Source of the DNA: Acidobacteriota bacterium
GTDB lineage: Bacteria > Acidobacteriota > Terriglobia > Terriglobales > Acidobacteriaceae
Reading direction: 5' to 3'
DNA length: 64,000 nucleotides
Assembly: GCA_018268775.1 (NCBI GenBank)
Contig: JAFDVV010000012.1
Location: 1-64,000, forward strand
Shown: positions 33,524 through 41,856 of the stretch, piece after piece
How the letters are laid out: each line of letters opens with the position of its first letter
How positions within the stretch are numbered: the first letter of the stretch is position 1
Notes under the pieces: model-generated
The model's database searches: none
Told to the model about the DNA's origin: nothing
What the model saw: only the letters and a program-made list of their open reading frames with translations
Made by a program: the position numbers and the translations under genes

Positions 33524-35785
33524 CTACTGCCAGGCCACCGTACTCTCGCGCGTGAAGTCGAACTCGACGAACGGCTCCCCGTTATCGCCCGCCGACAGCT
33601 TCGTGGGAGCGCCGTCCACCGTCGCGCTGTGCGGATGCGTCGACCGCCAGCGAACGATGACATGCGCAGGCTTGCCACCTTCGATCTTCAGCGAGCCTGC
33701 GTTGCGCTCGAGCCTTCTGCCCTCGAAGTCCGTCAGCGACACGGTTTCTCCTCCATCGATCAACTCGTAGATGCGGCGGTTGTCCATCGCCTTCACGGTT
33801 GCGTTGCCGCTCTCGTCCGAAGGGACGAGCGTCATCACATCTTCGGGAATCTTCGGGATCACGGCTCCGGCGCGCGCATACACAGGGACCTGGCCAATCG
33901 CGGCTTCCACCTCCAGCGTTCTGCCTCCCGTGATGTGCGTCCCCGTCCAGTAGTCGACCCACTCGCCCTGCGGCAGATACACCACGCGATGCGTGCCCTC
34001 ATCCACCACGGGCGCAACCAGCAGATCGGGGCCGAAGAGATACTCGTCCTTCACGCGGCGCGCGTGTTCGTCGTTCTGATAGACCAGCGCCAGCGCGCGC
34101 ATGATGGGCATGCCCGTCTTCGCCGCTTCTTGCACGGCGGCGTAGCGATACGGGAAGAGGCTCATGTGCAGCACGGCGTATCTCTTGAAGGTCGCCAGCG
34201 CCTGCTCGCCGTAGCTCCAGGGGCCGAGGTTCTTGCTCGATATGACCTCCATCGTGGGAGAAAACGCGGAGTACTCCGTCCAGCGCTGAAAGAGCACGGG
34301 GTCGGGAGTCGACGGCGTCGCCTCGTAGCCGCCCAGGTCGGCGGTCCATAGCGGCATCCCGCTCATCCCCGCGCCAAGCCCCGCTGTCACAACCGTCGGC
34401 AGACCGTTCTCCGTGGAGAAGCTGGCCTCGTTGTCGCCGCCCCACAGCAGGCCCAGCCCGTTCGCACCCTGCGTAACGCTGCGGCAAAAGAGGACGCCGT
34501 TGCCCTTCAGGTCCTTCTGCACCAGCTCTTCCATTGCGTTGTTGTAGAGCACAGCGTACTTATTGCGCATCGTGCGCGGATCGCTGCCATCGGCAAACTT
34601 TATGGGCCCGGCAACGAAACTGCCCTCGGCGTCGTCGTCTTTGAAGCCGTCCGCGCCCGCTGCAATCGCCTGCCGCACCTGGTCCTGCCACCAGCGCTTT
34701 GCTGAAGGGTTGGTGAAGTCGATCAGCGAACCCTCGCCCTTCCACCAGCGGCCAACGTAGGGGCTGCCGTCGAGGGCTTTGACGAAGAAGCCGTTGCCCG
34801 CGGCCTCGTCGTAGTTTTCTGACTTCGGCGCGATCTTGCCCTCGAAGCCCTTCTCGTGCGGCGGGTCGGACTTCGAGTTGATCCACGGCGTGTGCCACAG
34901 CACCAGTTTGTAACCGTTGCTGTGCACATATTTGACCAGCCCGGGAGCATCGGCAAACTGCTTTGGGTTGAATTTGTAACTGTTATAGGCCGTCGCCCAT
35001 GGCGAGTCGATCATGACGACGCTGGCCGGAATTCCCTCCGCGCGCATCCTGTCCACGTCTTCCTTCACCTGTGCGTCGTTCTGGTGATAGTCGCGGCTGA
35101 TCCACGGCGCGAACGCCCAGTACGGCGGCAGCATCGAGCGGCCCGCGAGCGCGGTGAAGCGGTCGAGTATCTTCGGGAACTCCGGGCCCGTGAACAGCAC
35201 GATGCGCAGCTTCTCCGCCGGCTCGTCGACGACGATCTCGCGTTCGTCGGACGCGTTCATATCGAAGGTCGCGTCCGAGGTCGTATCCACCCACAGGCCG
35301 TAGCCGGTTGTGCTCATGTAGAAGGGCATCGGCTTGTAGGTGGAGCCGCCCTTCGCGTGGCCGTTGTCGGTGGAGACGTTGCGCACGATCGTGTGCGAGT
35401 GGTTCAGCTCGTTGAAGCGCTCGCCCAGGCCGTAGTAGCTGGCGTTGTCGCGCACGCGAAAACGCCAGTAGCCCACCGTGTAGGCGACGCTCGTCACCTC
35501 GAAGACCCCCGGCGAGAGCTGCCGGAGATGCACCTTGCTGGTGGGCACGGCCGTGCCCTCGAACTCGAAGCCGCCCAGCTCCAGCGTGCCGCCGCCCGGC
35601 AAGGTCAGAGCGAGCATGTCGAGGTCGCGGCGCACAAACCCATCCACCGGCGCCTCCGCCGTTCTGCCCGCCGGAACGGGAACCGCCGTGCCGGGTGCGA
35701 TGTCCTGCGCCATTGCTGCTGAAACTGAAGAGGCTGCAACCAGCAGCGTCCCGATTGCCGCGCGCCACCCAAACATCATTTCCAC
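33524..35785 (-). CDS. Secreted GH31 alpha-glycosidase
   Basis: A 753-residue retaining alpha-glycosidase of GH31 (alpha-glucosidases, alpha-xylosidases and relatives). A signal peptide (FGWRAAIGTLLVAASSVSAAMA) sends it out of the cytoplasm. It has the N-terminal beta-sandwich, then a barrel with WAFAPWISRDYHQNDAQVKE. ADGFKDDDAEGSF probably holds the nucleophile Asp and WGGDNEAS the acid/base Asp. The C-terminal beta-domains include VDYWTGTHITGG. The exact sugar linkage is not determined; alpha-xylosidase is a possibility given the acidic active-site segment. Confidence 0.9.
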   Translation of the reverse strand: MEMMFGWRAAIGTLLVAASSVSAAMAQDIAPGTAVPVPAGRTAEAPVDGFVRRDLDMLALTLPGGGTLELGGFEFEGTAVPTSKVHLRQLSPGVFEVTSVAYTVGYWRFRVRDNASYYGLGERFNELNHSHTIVRNVSTDNGHAKGGSTYKPMPFYMSTTGYGLWVDTTSDATFDMNASDEREIVVDEPAEKLRIVLFTGPEFPKILDRFTALAGRSMLPPYWAFAPWISRDYHQNDAQVKEDVDRMRAEGIPASVVMIDSPWATAYNSYKFNPKQFADAPGLVKYVHSNGYKLVLWHTPWINSKSDPPHEKGFEGKIAPKSENYDEAAGNGFFVKALDGSPYVGRWWKGEGSLIDFTNPSAKRWWQDQVRQAIAAGADGFKDDDAEGSFVAGPIKFADGSDPRTMRNKYAVLYNNAMEELVQKDLKGNGVLFCRSVTQGANGLGLLWGGDNEASFSTENGLPTVVTAGLGAGMSGMPLWTADLGGYEATPSTPDPVLFQRWTEYSAFSPTMEVISSKNLGPWSYGEQALATFKRYAVLHMSLFPYRYAAVQEAAKTGMPIMRALALVYQNDEHARRVKDEYLFGPDLLVAPVVDEGTHRVVYLPQGEWVDYWTGTHITGGRTLEVEAAIGQVPVYARAGAVIPKIPEDVMTLVPSDESGNATVKAMDNRRIYELIDGGETVSLTDFEGRRLERNAGSLKIEGGKPAHVIVRWRSTHPHSATVDGAPTKLSAGDNGEPFVEFDFTRESTVAWQ

Positions 35786-35817
35786 TACTCCCGGTTTTTG
35801 CCAAAGGCAAAGAAAAA

Positions 35818-35835
35818 GGTCCCATATCAGGGACC
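35818..35835 (-). terminator. Rho-independent terminator
   Basis: GGTCCC and GGGACC form a perfect 6-base stem around ATATCA. On the minus strand it is followed by TTTTTCTTT. It lies 75 bases past the stop of the 310-residue gene, whose transcription it should end before the GH31 gene. Confidence 0.85.
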
Positions 35836-35910
35836 CTTTTCTATTTCATCCTTTGTATCAGAACGGCTCGATCCGTCGTCTTCTGCGGCGAGCCCTGTGC
35901 GTTATCCGGC

Positions 35911-36843
35911 CTACATATTGGTGTGGCCGGCGCGCATGTCTTCGTTGAACGAGGGCTTGATGAACTTGAGCGCGGCTTCCAGCTCCTGGAAGTAGCCGTC
36001 GCGGTGGCCCATCAGCGCCTCGGTCGGCGTGGCGAACTCAGTGTCGGCGGCCAGTCGGATGATACCTTCGTGGGCGACAGACGCGGCTGTCTTCTTCAGA
36101 TCTTCCACGGTCGTGTTCAGGTACTGCGCGTCGCGGGGATCGGCCAGCCATACCGGCTCGCCGCCGCCCAGCACGCCCGACAGCCAGAACGCCTTGGCCG
36201 CCAGAAACTGCTGACGCTGCGCGTCCGTCGTGTCGTTGAAGATAAAGCGCTTCTGCTTGGAGCTGTAGTAGCGCGTCGTGACCGGGACGGGCTGACGGTT
36301 TCCGCTCTTCACCAGCTCCAACTGCCCCTGGTCCATCGTCTTGCGGATGGCGTTGTAGATAAAGCTCTCGGCAAACGGCTGCTCCAGGGCAGCGACGACC
36401 TCGGCGAAGGTCACGGTCATCGACGCGGCCACCTTGGCGTGCAGAATGCTCTCGCTGCCGTCCTCAAGGCGCGCCTCGCCGTGCACGATGTAGGTGTCGG
36501 CGCCCGAGGTGGAGTGGTGGAACGGCCACTCAAACTTGCCGAAGCTCAGCGGAAGACCATGCAGGGTCAGATAACAGTCCGGACGCGGGTTCTTCAGACG
36601 GGTGGCAGACTCCTTCAGGTAGCCCTCAACTACGCCCTTCAGCGGTCCCTGCGAGAAGTCGAAGGCCGCGCTCAGCTCCAGCGTCTGCGTCCTGGAGGGG
36701 TCGGAGGCCAGCCCCAGCGTAAACCGCGCCGTTGGCCCGCCGGAGAAGTCCTTGCCCTCCGTCATGCCCACTACAACCAGCCCCGCCGCCTTTGCCGCCG
36801 CCTCAACCTGTCCTGCCAATGCCGTCTGTAAGCCTGTGCTCAT
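35911..36843 (-). CDS. Conserved-looking cytoplasmic protein of unknown function
   Basis: A 310-residue soluble protein with no signal peptide or membrane segment. It has segments such as MTEGKDFSGGPTARFTLGLA, FEWPFHHSTSGADTYIVHGE and KAFWLSGVLGGGEPVWLADP. Its ATG at 36843 and the perfect terminator just downstream mark a single-gene unit. I do not recognise the family. Its composition and codon use look like the neighbours. Confidence 0.75.
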   Translation of the reverse strand: MSTGLQTALAGQVEAAAKAAGLVVVGMTEGKDFSGGPTARFTLGLASDPSRTQTLELSAAFDFSQGPLKGVVEGYLKESATRLKNPRPDCYLTLHGLPLSFGKFEWPFHHSTSGADTYIVHGEARLEDGSESILHAKVAASMTVTFAEVVAALEQPFAESFIYNAIRKTMDQGQLELVKSGNRQPVPVTTRYYSSKQKRFIFNDTTDAQRQQFLAAKAFWLSGVLGGGEPVWLADPRDAQYLNTTVEDLKKTAASVAHEGIIRLAADTEFATPTEALMGHRDGYFQELEAALKFIKPSFNEDMRAGHTNM

Positions 36844-36944
36844 CGCCTGCCGTCCTGAATCAGATTTTCCGTAACCCTATTATTTTACCGCCTTCAAGGT
36901 CCTTTCGGCTGCATTCACCTCTGCGGCTGCGGGCGTTGTTGAGC

Positions 36945-36976
36945 CGCCATTCTGAGCGTTCGGCTCAGAATGACGG
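36945..36976. repeat. Short hairpin resembling family 1 subtype c border
   Basis: GCCATTCTGAGC pairs with GCTCAGAATGACGGC around GTTCG. It is the border portion of subtype c elements without the central part, in the gap between the two minus-strand genes. Confidence 0.65.
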
Positions 36977-37018
36977 CTGGGAATTAGGTGCTGATGGGGT
37001 AAAAGTTCATAACAACCC

Positions 37019-38692
37019 CTAATTCGCCGCCGCAATCAGCTCGACGATCTTGTCCATCGCCTTCATGTCGTCCGACGAGTGCGGCATGTGCGTTGAATCC
37101 ATGATGGAGAAGATCACCGTCCTGCCGCTGGCGCATTCCAGGTAGCCGCCCAATGCGCGCGCCTCGCCCAGCGTGCCGGTCTTGGCGAAGACGTGGTCTT
37201 TGAGCGCCGTCTTACCGAAGCGCGAGATCAGCGAGCCGTCCTCGCCGCCGATGGGCAGCGTGCGCTTCCAGTCCGCGAACCACGGCTGCGTGGAGGCGTA
37301 CTGCAGCAGCCTTACCGTCGCGCGCGGCGCAAGCAGATCGTGTCCGCTCAGGCCCGAACCGTCGAAGAAGACGAAGTCGTCGGGGTCGACGCCAGCGCGT
37401 GTCGTCAGAAAGGCGCGAACGACCCGGACGCCATTCACCGTCGAGCCATCGCCCAGGACCGCCGCGCCTGCGTTATGCAGAAACATCTCGGCGTGCAGGT
37501 TCTGGCTGACCTTGTTGGTCCACACCATGTCGTCGATCAGCGCGGGAGAGGTGTGCGAGGCCAGCACCGTCTCAGACCCTGCCGCTGCGCAGTTGTTCGC
37601 GCAACCCGAAGGCGCTGGCTTCGGTGCCGTGTACGTGCGCGGTTCCAACATAAGCGCCTCGTGCGAGGCCGTGAAGAAGTTGCGCGCGTCGGTCGGCAGG
37701 CGATGCTTCGCCCGCGCCACTCCGGTGACGAGGATGCCGCGCTGCTCGAGCAGCGACTTGAAGACCGTAGCGCCGTACTCCGCCGGATCGTGGATGGCGA
37801 TCTCCTCGTCGTCGGGCTGTGCGTCGACAGCTATGGAACCCCAGAGCCGCAGCACCTTCGAGCCCACGGCGCGGTCGATCTGCACATGGCTGCTGCTCTT
37901 CGCCGGGCCGGTGACGAGGTTCGTCGCATCCACCGTATAGTACGGCGCGATGGGATCGAGCGACACGACCGCAGGCTGCCCCGCGGCGGTTCCGGGCGCA
38001 ACCTTCAGCGAGAGCTGGTTGTCGGTGATGGTCAGCGCCGAGACAGGCGCGCCGTAACCCCACAGTGAGTCGTCGATCGACCAGTCCTGCGGGTATGGCT
38101 CCCACGGATAGAGCGTGTCGTCGCCGACGATATCGCCGTTGACCACCTTCAGGCCGGTCTTCGCCACATCGTCGGCCATCTGTTTCAGATAGCGTAGAGC
38201 ATCGGGCTCCGGCAGCGGAGACCCACCGGGCGTTGGCTTGGGACGCTGCGCCGGAGCAATGTACGGAATGCTGCGCCCGGAGAGGTTCGCGTCGCCGCCA
38301 CCCACCAGCACGACATCGCCGGTGAGGTTTGCCGGCGTGTTGAACCTGCCACGCGCCACTACCTTCGTCTCGAAGGTGGTCTGTGGTCCCAGCAGGGCCA
38401 TCGCCGTGGCCGTGGTGAACATCTTGGTGTTGCTGGCAGGCTGGAAGAGCTGGCCCTCGTTCAGCGAATAGAGAGGCGTGCCGTCCATCGCCGCGACCAT
38501 GATGCCCCAATGAGCACGCGCCACCAGCGGCGCGGAGAGCACCTCATCGATCTGCTTTGCCAGGCTGGGGCACGACCTGATGTGTCCTGCCTTTGATGCG
38601 GCATGGCCTGTACAGTCCGCCTTCTTCGACTGCGCCGCGAGAGGACACACCGCCACTGACGCAAGAGCAACTGCCGCCAACACTCTGTTCAT
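37019..38692 (-). CDS. dacB: D-alanyl-D-alanine carboxypeptidase/endopeptidase (PBP4, peptidase S13)
   Basis: A 557-residue periplasmic enzyme that trims and cleaves peptidoglycan peptides. The signal (MNRVLAAVALASVAVCPLAAQ) is clear. The active-site serine tetrad SxxK is PASNTK (S87, K90). The third motif is AKTGTLGEARALGGY. The family insert domain falls between. The place of the SxN motif reads DGSGLSGHDLL, so Asn is not where expected, a variation to note. The protein is longer than E. coli DacB by about 80 residues. Confidence 0.92.
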   Translation of the reverse strand: MNRVLAAVALASVAVCPLAAQSKKADCTGHAASKAGHIRSCPSLAKQIDEVLSAPLVARAHWGIMVAAMDGTPLYSLNEGQLFQPASNTKMFTTATAMALLGPQTTFETKVVARGRFNTPANLTGDVVLVGGGDANLSGRSIPYIAPAQRPKPTPGGSPLPEPDALRYLKQMADDVAKTGLKVVNGDIVGDDTLYPWEPYPQDWSIDDSLWGYGAPVSALTITDNQLSLKVAPGTAAGQPAVVSLDPIAPYYTVDATNLVTGPAKSSSHVQIDRAVGSKVLRLWGSIAVDAQPDDEEIAIHDPAEYGATVFKSLLEQRGILVTGVARAKHRLPTDARNFFTASHEALMLEPRTYTAPKPAPSGCANNCAAAGSETVLASHTSPALIDDMVWTNKVSQNLHAEMFLHNAGAAVLGDGSTVNGVRVVRAFLTTRAGVDPDDFVFFDGSGLSGHDLLAPRATVRLLQYASTQPWFADWKRTLPIGGEDGSLISRFGKTALKDHVFAKTGTLGEARALGGYLECASGRTVIFSIMDSTHMPHSSDDMKAMDKIVELIAAAN

Positions 38693-38748
38693 ATGGGCGA
38701 AAGTCTAGCAAATAATCCCGGGGTTCACCCTCTTTCTTCCGCTGCTGC

Positions 38749-38874
38749 GTCATTCCGACCGAAGCGCAGCGTAGTGGAGGGAGCTGCTTTTCTGAGACAG
38801 CCACGGCAAACGGTAGAAAGCAGGTTTCTCCACTACGCAGGACGAAGATGCCGTCCTGCTCCGGTCGAAATGAC
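38749..38874. repeat. Dispersed palindrome, family 1 subtype b
   Basis: The borders are GTCATTCCGACCGAAGCGCA and CTGCTCCGGTCGAAATGAC. The inner arms are AGTGGAGGGAGCTGCTTTTC and GAAAGCAGGTTTCTCCACT. It fills most of the gap between dacB and folP. Confidence 0.85.
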
Positions 38875-38912
38875 CCTTCACGGAAAAAAGAGCGAATCAC
38901 TACAATCTCTGC

Positions 38913-39830
38913 ATGGCCTTTGCTCCACGCCCACGCTACGACTGGCGGCTGCGCACCCGCTCGCTCGCGCTGGGGCAGCGCACGCTGGTCATGGGCATCC
39001 TCAACGTGACGCCGGACTCCTTCTACGACGGCGGCCACTTCTACGACGCGGCATCCGCGCCGGAGCGGGCCGTTGCGCACGCGCTCCAGATGCTCGACCG
39101 CGGCGCCGATCTCATCGACCTCGGCGGCGAGTCCACGCGCCCCGACGCCACACCGCTCTCGCCCGGCGAAGAGCAGCAACGCGCGCTTCCCGTCATCGCC
39201 GCCATCCTGCGTGAGCGGCCGCAGACGGTCATCTCCGTCGACACCTTTCACGCGGTCACGGCGCGGCTGGCGATCGAGGCGGGCGCGGAGATCGTCAACG
39301 ACGTCAGCGGCCACCTGTGGGACGCGCGGATGTCCGCCACCTGCGCCGAGCTTGGCTGCGGGGCCGTGCTGATGCACGCGCGCGGCACACCAAAGGAGTG
39401 GAAGTCGCTGCCCGCGCTCGTCCACAGCGAGATCATGCCCATGATCGTCTCCGAGCTGAGCGACCGCATCGCAGCAGCAACCGCAGCAGGTATCGCACGC
39501 GAGCGGATCGTCGTCGATCCCGGCATCGGCTTCGGCAAGCGGCTGGACGAGAACTACCCCATCCTCGCGCATCTTGCGGAGCTTCACCGGCTCAAGCTGC
39601 CCATCCTCGTTGGAGCGTCACGCAAGGGCTTTCTCGCGCACACGCTGGCACAGGCACCATGGCTGGCCGCCGTGCACCGGGGAGCGATGCCACCGGCAAA
39701 CGCGCGGCTCAGCGCGACGACCGCTGCAAACATCGCGGCGATCCTCGCCGGAGCGCACATCCTCCGCGTCCACGACGTGCAGGCGGCGGCAGAGGCGGCG
39801 GCCATCGCCGACCGCATCCTGGAGGGGTAG
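38913..39830 (+). CDS. folP: Dihydropteroate synthase
   Basis: FolP joins hydroxymethyl-dihydropterin pyrophosphate to para-aminobenzoate, the step blocked by sulfonamides. Motifs are MGILNVTPDSFYDGG, DLGGESTRPDATPLS, IVNDVSGHLWD, VVDPGIGFGKRLDEN and ILVGASRKGF. The length of 305 residues fits. The ATG at 38913 follows a family 1 palindrome. It lies upstream of a GH29 gene that is unlikely to be functionally related. Confidence 0.95.
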   Translation: MAFAPRPRYDWRLRTRSLALGQRTLVMGILNVTPDSFYDGGHFYDAASAPERAVAHALQMLDRGADLIDLGGESTRPDATPLSPGEEQQRALPVIAAILRERPQTVISVDTFHAVTARLAIEAGAEIVNDVSGHLWDARMSATCAELGCGAVLMHARGTPKEWKSLPALVHSEIMPMIVSELSDRIAAATAAGIARERIVVDPGIGFGKRLDENYPILAHLAELHRLKLPILVGASRKGFLAHTLAQAPWLAAVHRGAMPPANARLSATTAANIAAILAGAHILRVHDVQAAAEAAAIADRILEG

Positions 39831-39863
39831 CAGTCCGCAGCCCAATCAAATAGAGTGGCTGCC

Positions 39864-41456
39864 ATGCCTATCTCGCGCAGGCGACTGCTCGCCAACTCAG
39901 CCCTTGCCGCCAGCTCTTCCCTTCTGCCTCGCACGCTTCACGCCTTTCAGGCAGGCGCACCGGCGGGCGCACCCGACGCCTACGCCACGCCGAAGCCCGA
40001 CCTTCCCGGCCCGGTGCAGCCTACGTGGGAGTCGCTGCGCGAGACATACACCGTGCCCTCGTGGTTCAACCAGGCGAAGTTCGGCATCTTCATCCACTGG
40101 GGTCTGTACTCGATACCCGGCTACGTCAACGAGTGGTATGAGCGCCGCATGTACAAGGAAGCCGACGGCATCAAGTGGCACGCCGCGCACTACGGCCCGC
40201 AGGACAAGTTCGGCTACAAGGACCTGATCCCTCTCTTCAAGCCGGACAAGTACCACGCCGACGAGTGGATCGCGATCTTCAAGCGCGCCGGCGCAAACTA
40301 CGTCGTTCCCGTGGCCGAGCACCACGACGGCTTCCCGATGTACTACTCCGAGCTGACGCCGTGGTGTGCCGGACGCATGGGGCCGAAGCGCGACCTGACC
40401 GGCGAGCTCGCCGCCGCGGCGCGCAAGCAGAACTTCATCTTCGGCCTCTCGTCGCACCGCATGGAGCACGCCTACTTCGCCTATCCGGCAAAGGGCCTGA
40501 AGACCGACGAGTTCGACCCGAAGTACGCCGGTTTCTACGGTCCGCCCATCGACCAGGAGTTCAACTCCGGCAACAACTCGAAGGCGTTTCAGCTCGACTG
40601 GCTGGCCCGCATTCAGGAGCTGGTCGACAAGTTCTCGCCACAGCTTCTTTATATGGACAACGGCGTAAACGTGCGCGCATACGACGAGGTGAAGCTGCGC
40701 GCCGCCGCGTACCTGTACAACCGCGCCCGCGAGCGCGGCTACCAGACCACGCTCGCCACCAAGGACGACGCCTATCTCTACGCCACCGTGCAGGACTTCG
40801 AGGGTACGCACCACGCGCCGAAGTGGCCCTTCGCCGGGGCGTGGCAGTGCGACACGCCCATCGGCAACTCGTGGGGATACATCAACGGGCTGAAGGTCGC
40901 CAGCGGCCTTTCGCTGATTCATCAGTTCATGGCCGTGGCAAGCTGCGGCGGCAACCTGCTGCTGAACGTCTCGCCCAAGGCCGATGGGTCGATCCCCGAA
41001 GACCAGCAGGCGTCGCTGCGCGCGCTGGGCGACTGGCTCGCGGAGAACGGCGAGGCCATCTACGGCTCGCGCGCCTGGATCAGGCCGGGCGAAGGACCGG
41101 GAGTTCCAGCAACGCCCAACGGCGACTGGAAGGGACGCTCGACGGCGATCCTCGACTGGCCAAGTGTGAAGGCAGAGAAGCAGAAGCCTTTCACCGAGGC
41201 CGACTTCCGTTTCACCACGAAGGATGGCAGTCTCTACGCCATCGGCTACCGGTACTCTAGCGGCGATGCAACGCTCAAATCGCTCGCGGCTGGAAAGGCA
41301 AAGATCGAGCGTGTGACGCTGATCGGAAAACAATCGCAAACAGTAAAGTTCCGCCAGACGGACGAAGGCCTGGTATGCACGCTGCCCACAAGAACGGCCC
41401 CAGCGGAGCAGCCGTATGTGTTGCGCATCGAAGGCAACATGCCGCTGGGACTTTAG
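39864..41456 (+). CDS. Secreted GH29 alpha-L-fucosidase
   Basis: A 530-residue GH29 enzyme that releases alpha-L-fucose from glycans. The N-terminus MPISRRRLLANSALAASS is a twin-arginine-type signal, so it is probably exported folded. The barrel has FGIFIHWGLYSIPGYVNEWY, AEHHDGFPMY and LLYMDNGVN (probable nucleophile Asp), then KADGSIPEDQQASLRALGDWL near the end of the catalytic domain. A beta-sandwich finishes the protein. A GTG at 39855 is also in frame; the ATG at 39864 gives the usual signal. Confidence 0.92.
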   Translation: MPISRRRLLANSALAASSSLLPRTLHAFQAGAPAGAPDAYATPKPDLPGPVQPTWESLRETYTVPSWFNQAKFGIFIHWGLYSIPGYVNEWYERRMYKEADGIKWHAAHYGPQDKFGYKDLIPLFKPDKYHADEWIAIFKRAGANYVVPVAEHHDGFPMYYSELTPWCAGRMGPKRDLTGELAAAARKQNFIFGLSSHRMEHAYFAYPAKGLKTDEFDPKYAGFYGPPIDQEFNSGNNSKAFQLDWLARIQELVDKFSPQLLYMDNGVNVRAYDEVKLRAAAYLYNRARERGYQTTLATKDDAYLYATVQDFEGTHHAPKWPFAGAWQCDTPIGNSWGYINGLKVASGLSLIHQFMAVASCGGNLLLNVSPKADGSIPEDQQASLRALGDWLAENGEAIYGSRAWIRPGEGPGVPATPNGDWKGRSTAILDWPSVKAEKQKPFTEADFRFTTKDGSLYAIGYRYSSGDATLKSLAAGKAKIERVTLIGKQSQTVKFRQTDEGLVCTLPTRTAPAEQPYVLRIEGNMPLGL

Positions 41457-41512
41457 TTTTCTGTTGCACTGATCTTTAGATGTGTCCTGACGAATCGTTC
41501 CCCAACGAGAGC

Positions 41513-41634
41513 GTCATTTCGACCGGAACGGGACGGCCTTATCGTCCCGTGGAGTGGAGAAACCTGCTGTATTGCCAGCGTGGACAGAAAAGCAGGTCCC
41601 TCCACTACGCGCTACGCGCTTCGGTCGGGATGAC
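41513..41634. repeat. Dispersed palindrome, family 1 subtype b
   Basis: Borders are GTCATTTCGACCGGAACGGG and TTCGGTCGGGATGAC. The inner arms AGTGGAGAAACCTGCT and AGCAGGTCCCTCCACT match the copy at 38749. Confidence 0.85.
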
Positions 41635-41735
41635 ACATCATTCAATTACTAAAATGGAACAGACAAGAGAGCGCCGGATACCACATCCTTCGATGCAATG
41701 CGGCTAAAGGTGGGGAACTCGGCGAAGTATCGAGG

Positions 41736-41788
41736 ATTCGAGCAACTTACATTCCCACCTTTCACTCCGTGAAGGATTGGGGCACCCG
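41736..41788. repeat. Family 2 hairpin element
   Basis: The arms CCTTTCAC and GTGAAGG pair tightly around TCC and are preceded by CCCA and followed by ATTGGGGCACCCGG. The TTCGAGC of the first hairpin is present but its partner is lost. The hairpin stem differs in sequence from the other copies. Confidence 0.65.
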
Positions 41789-41856
41789 GGACGTTTTGGC
41801 GGTACAAGATTTGCAGAACGTTTGACGGTGCTATTCTGTGGCGAAGGAAAGACGAA

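Larger units (their letters stand above)
41457..41856. other. Gene-free stretch with two repeat families
   Basis: This 400-base gap between the fucosidase and rmuC contains a family 1 palindrome at 41513-41634 and a family 2 hairpin at 41736-41788. No gene or other structure is apparent. Confidence 0.8.

Noticed and set aside
39897-41339. Long minus-strand open frame opposite the fucosidase gene
   Set aside because: The GH29 protein accounts for the region; the frame lacks any family feature.
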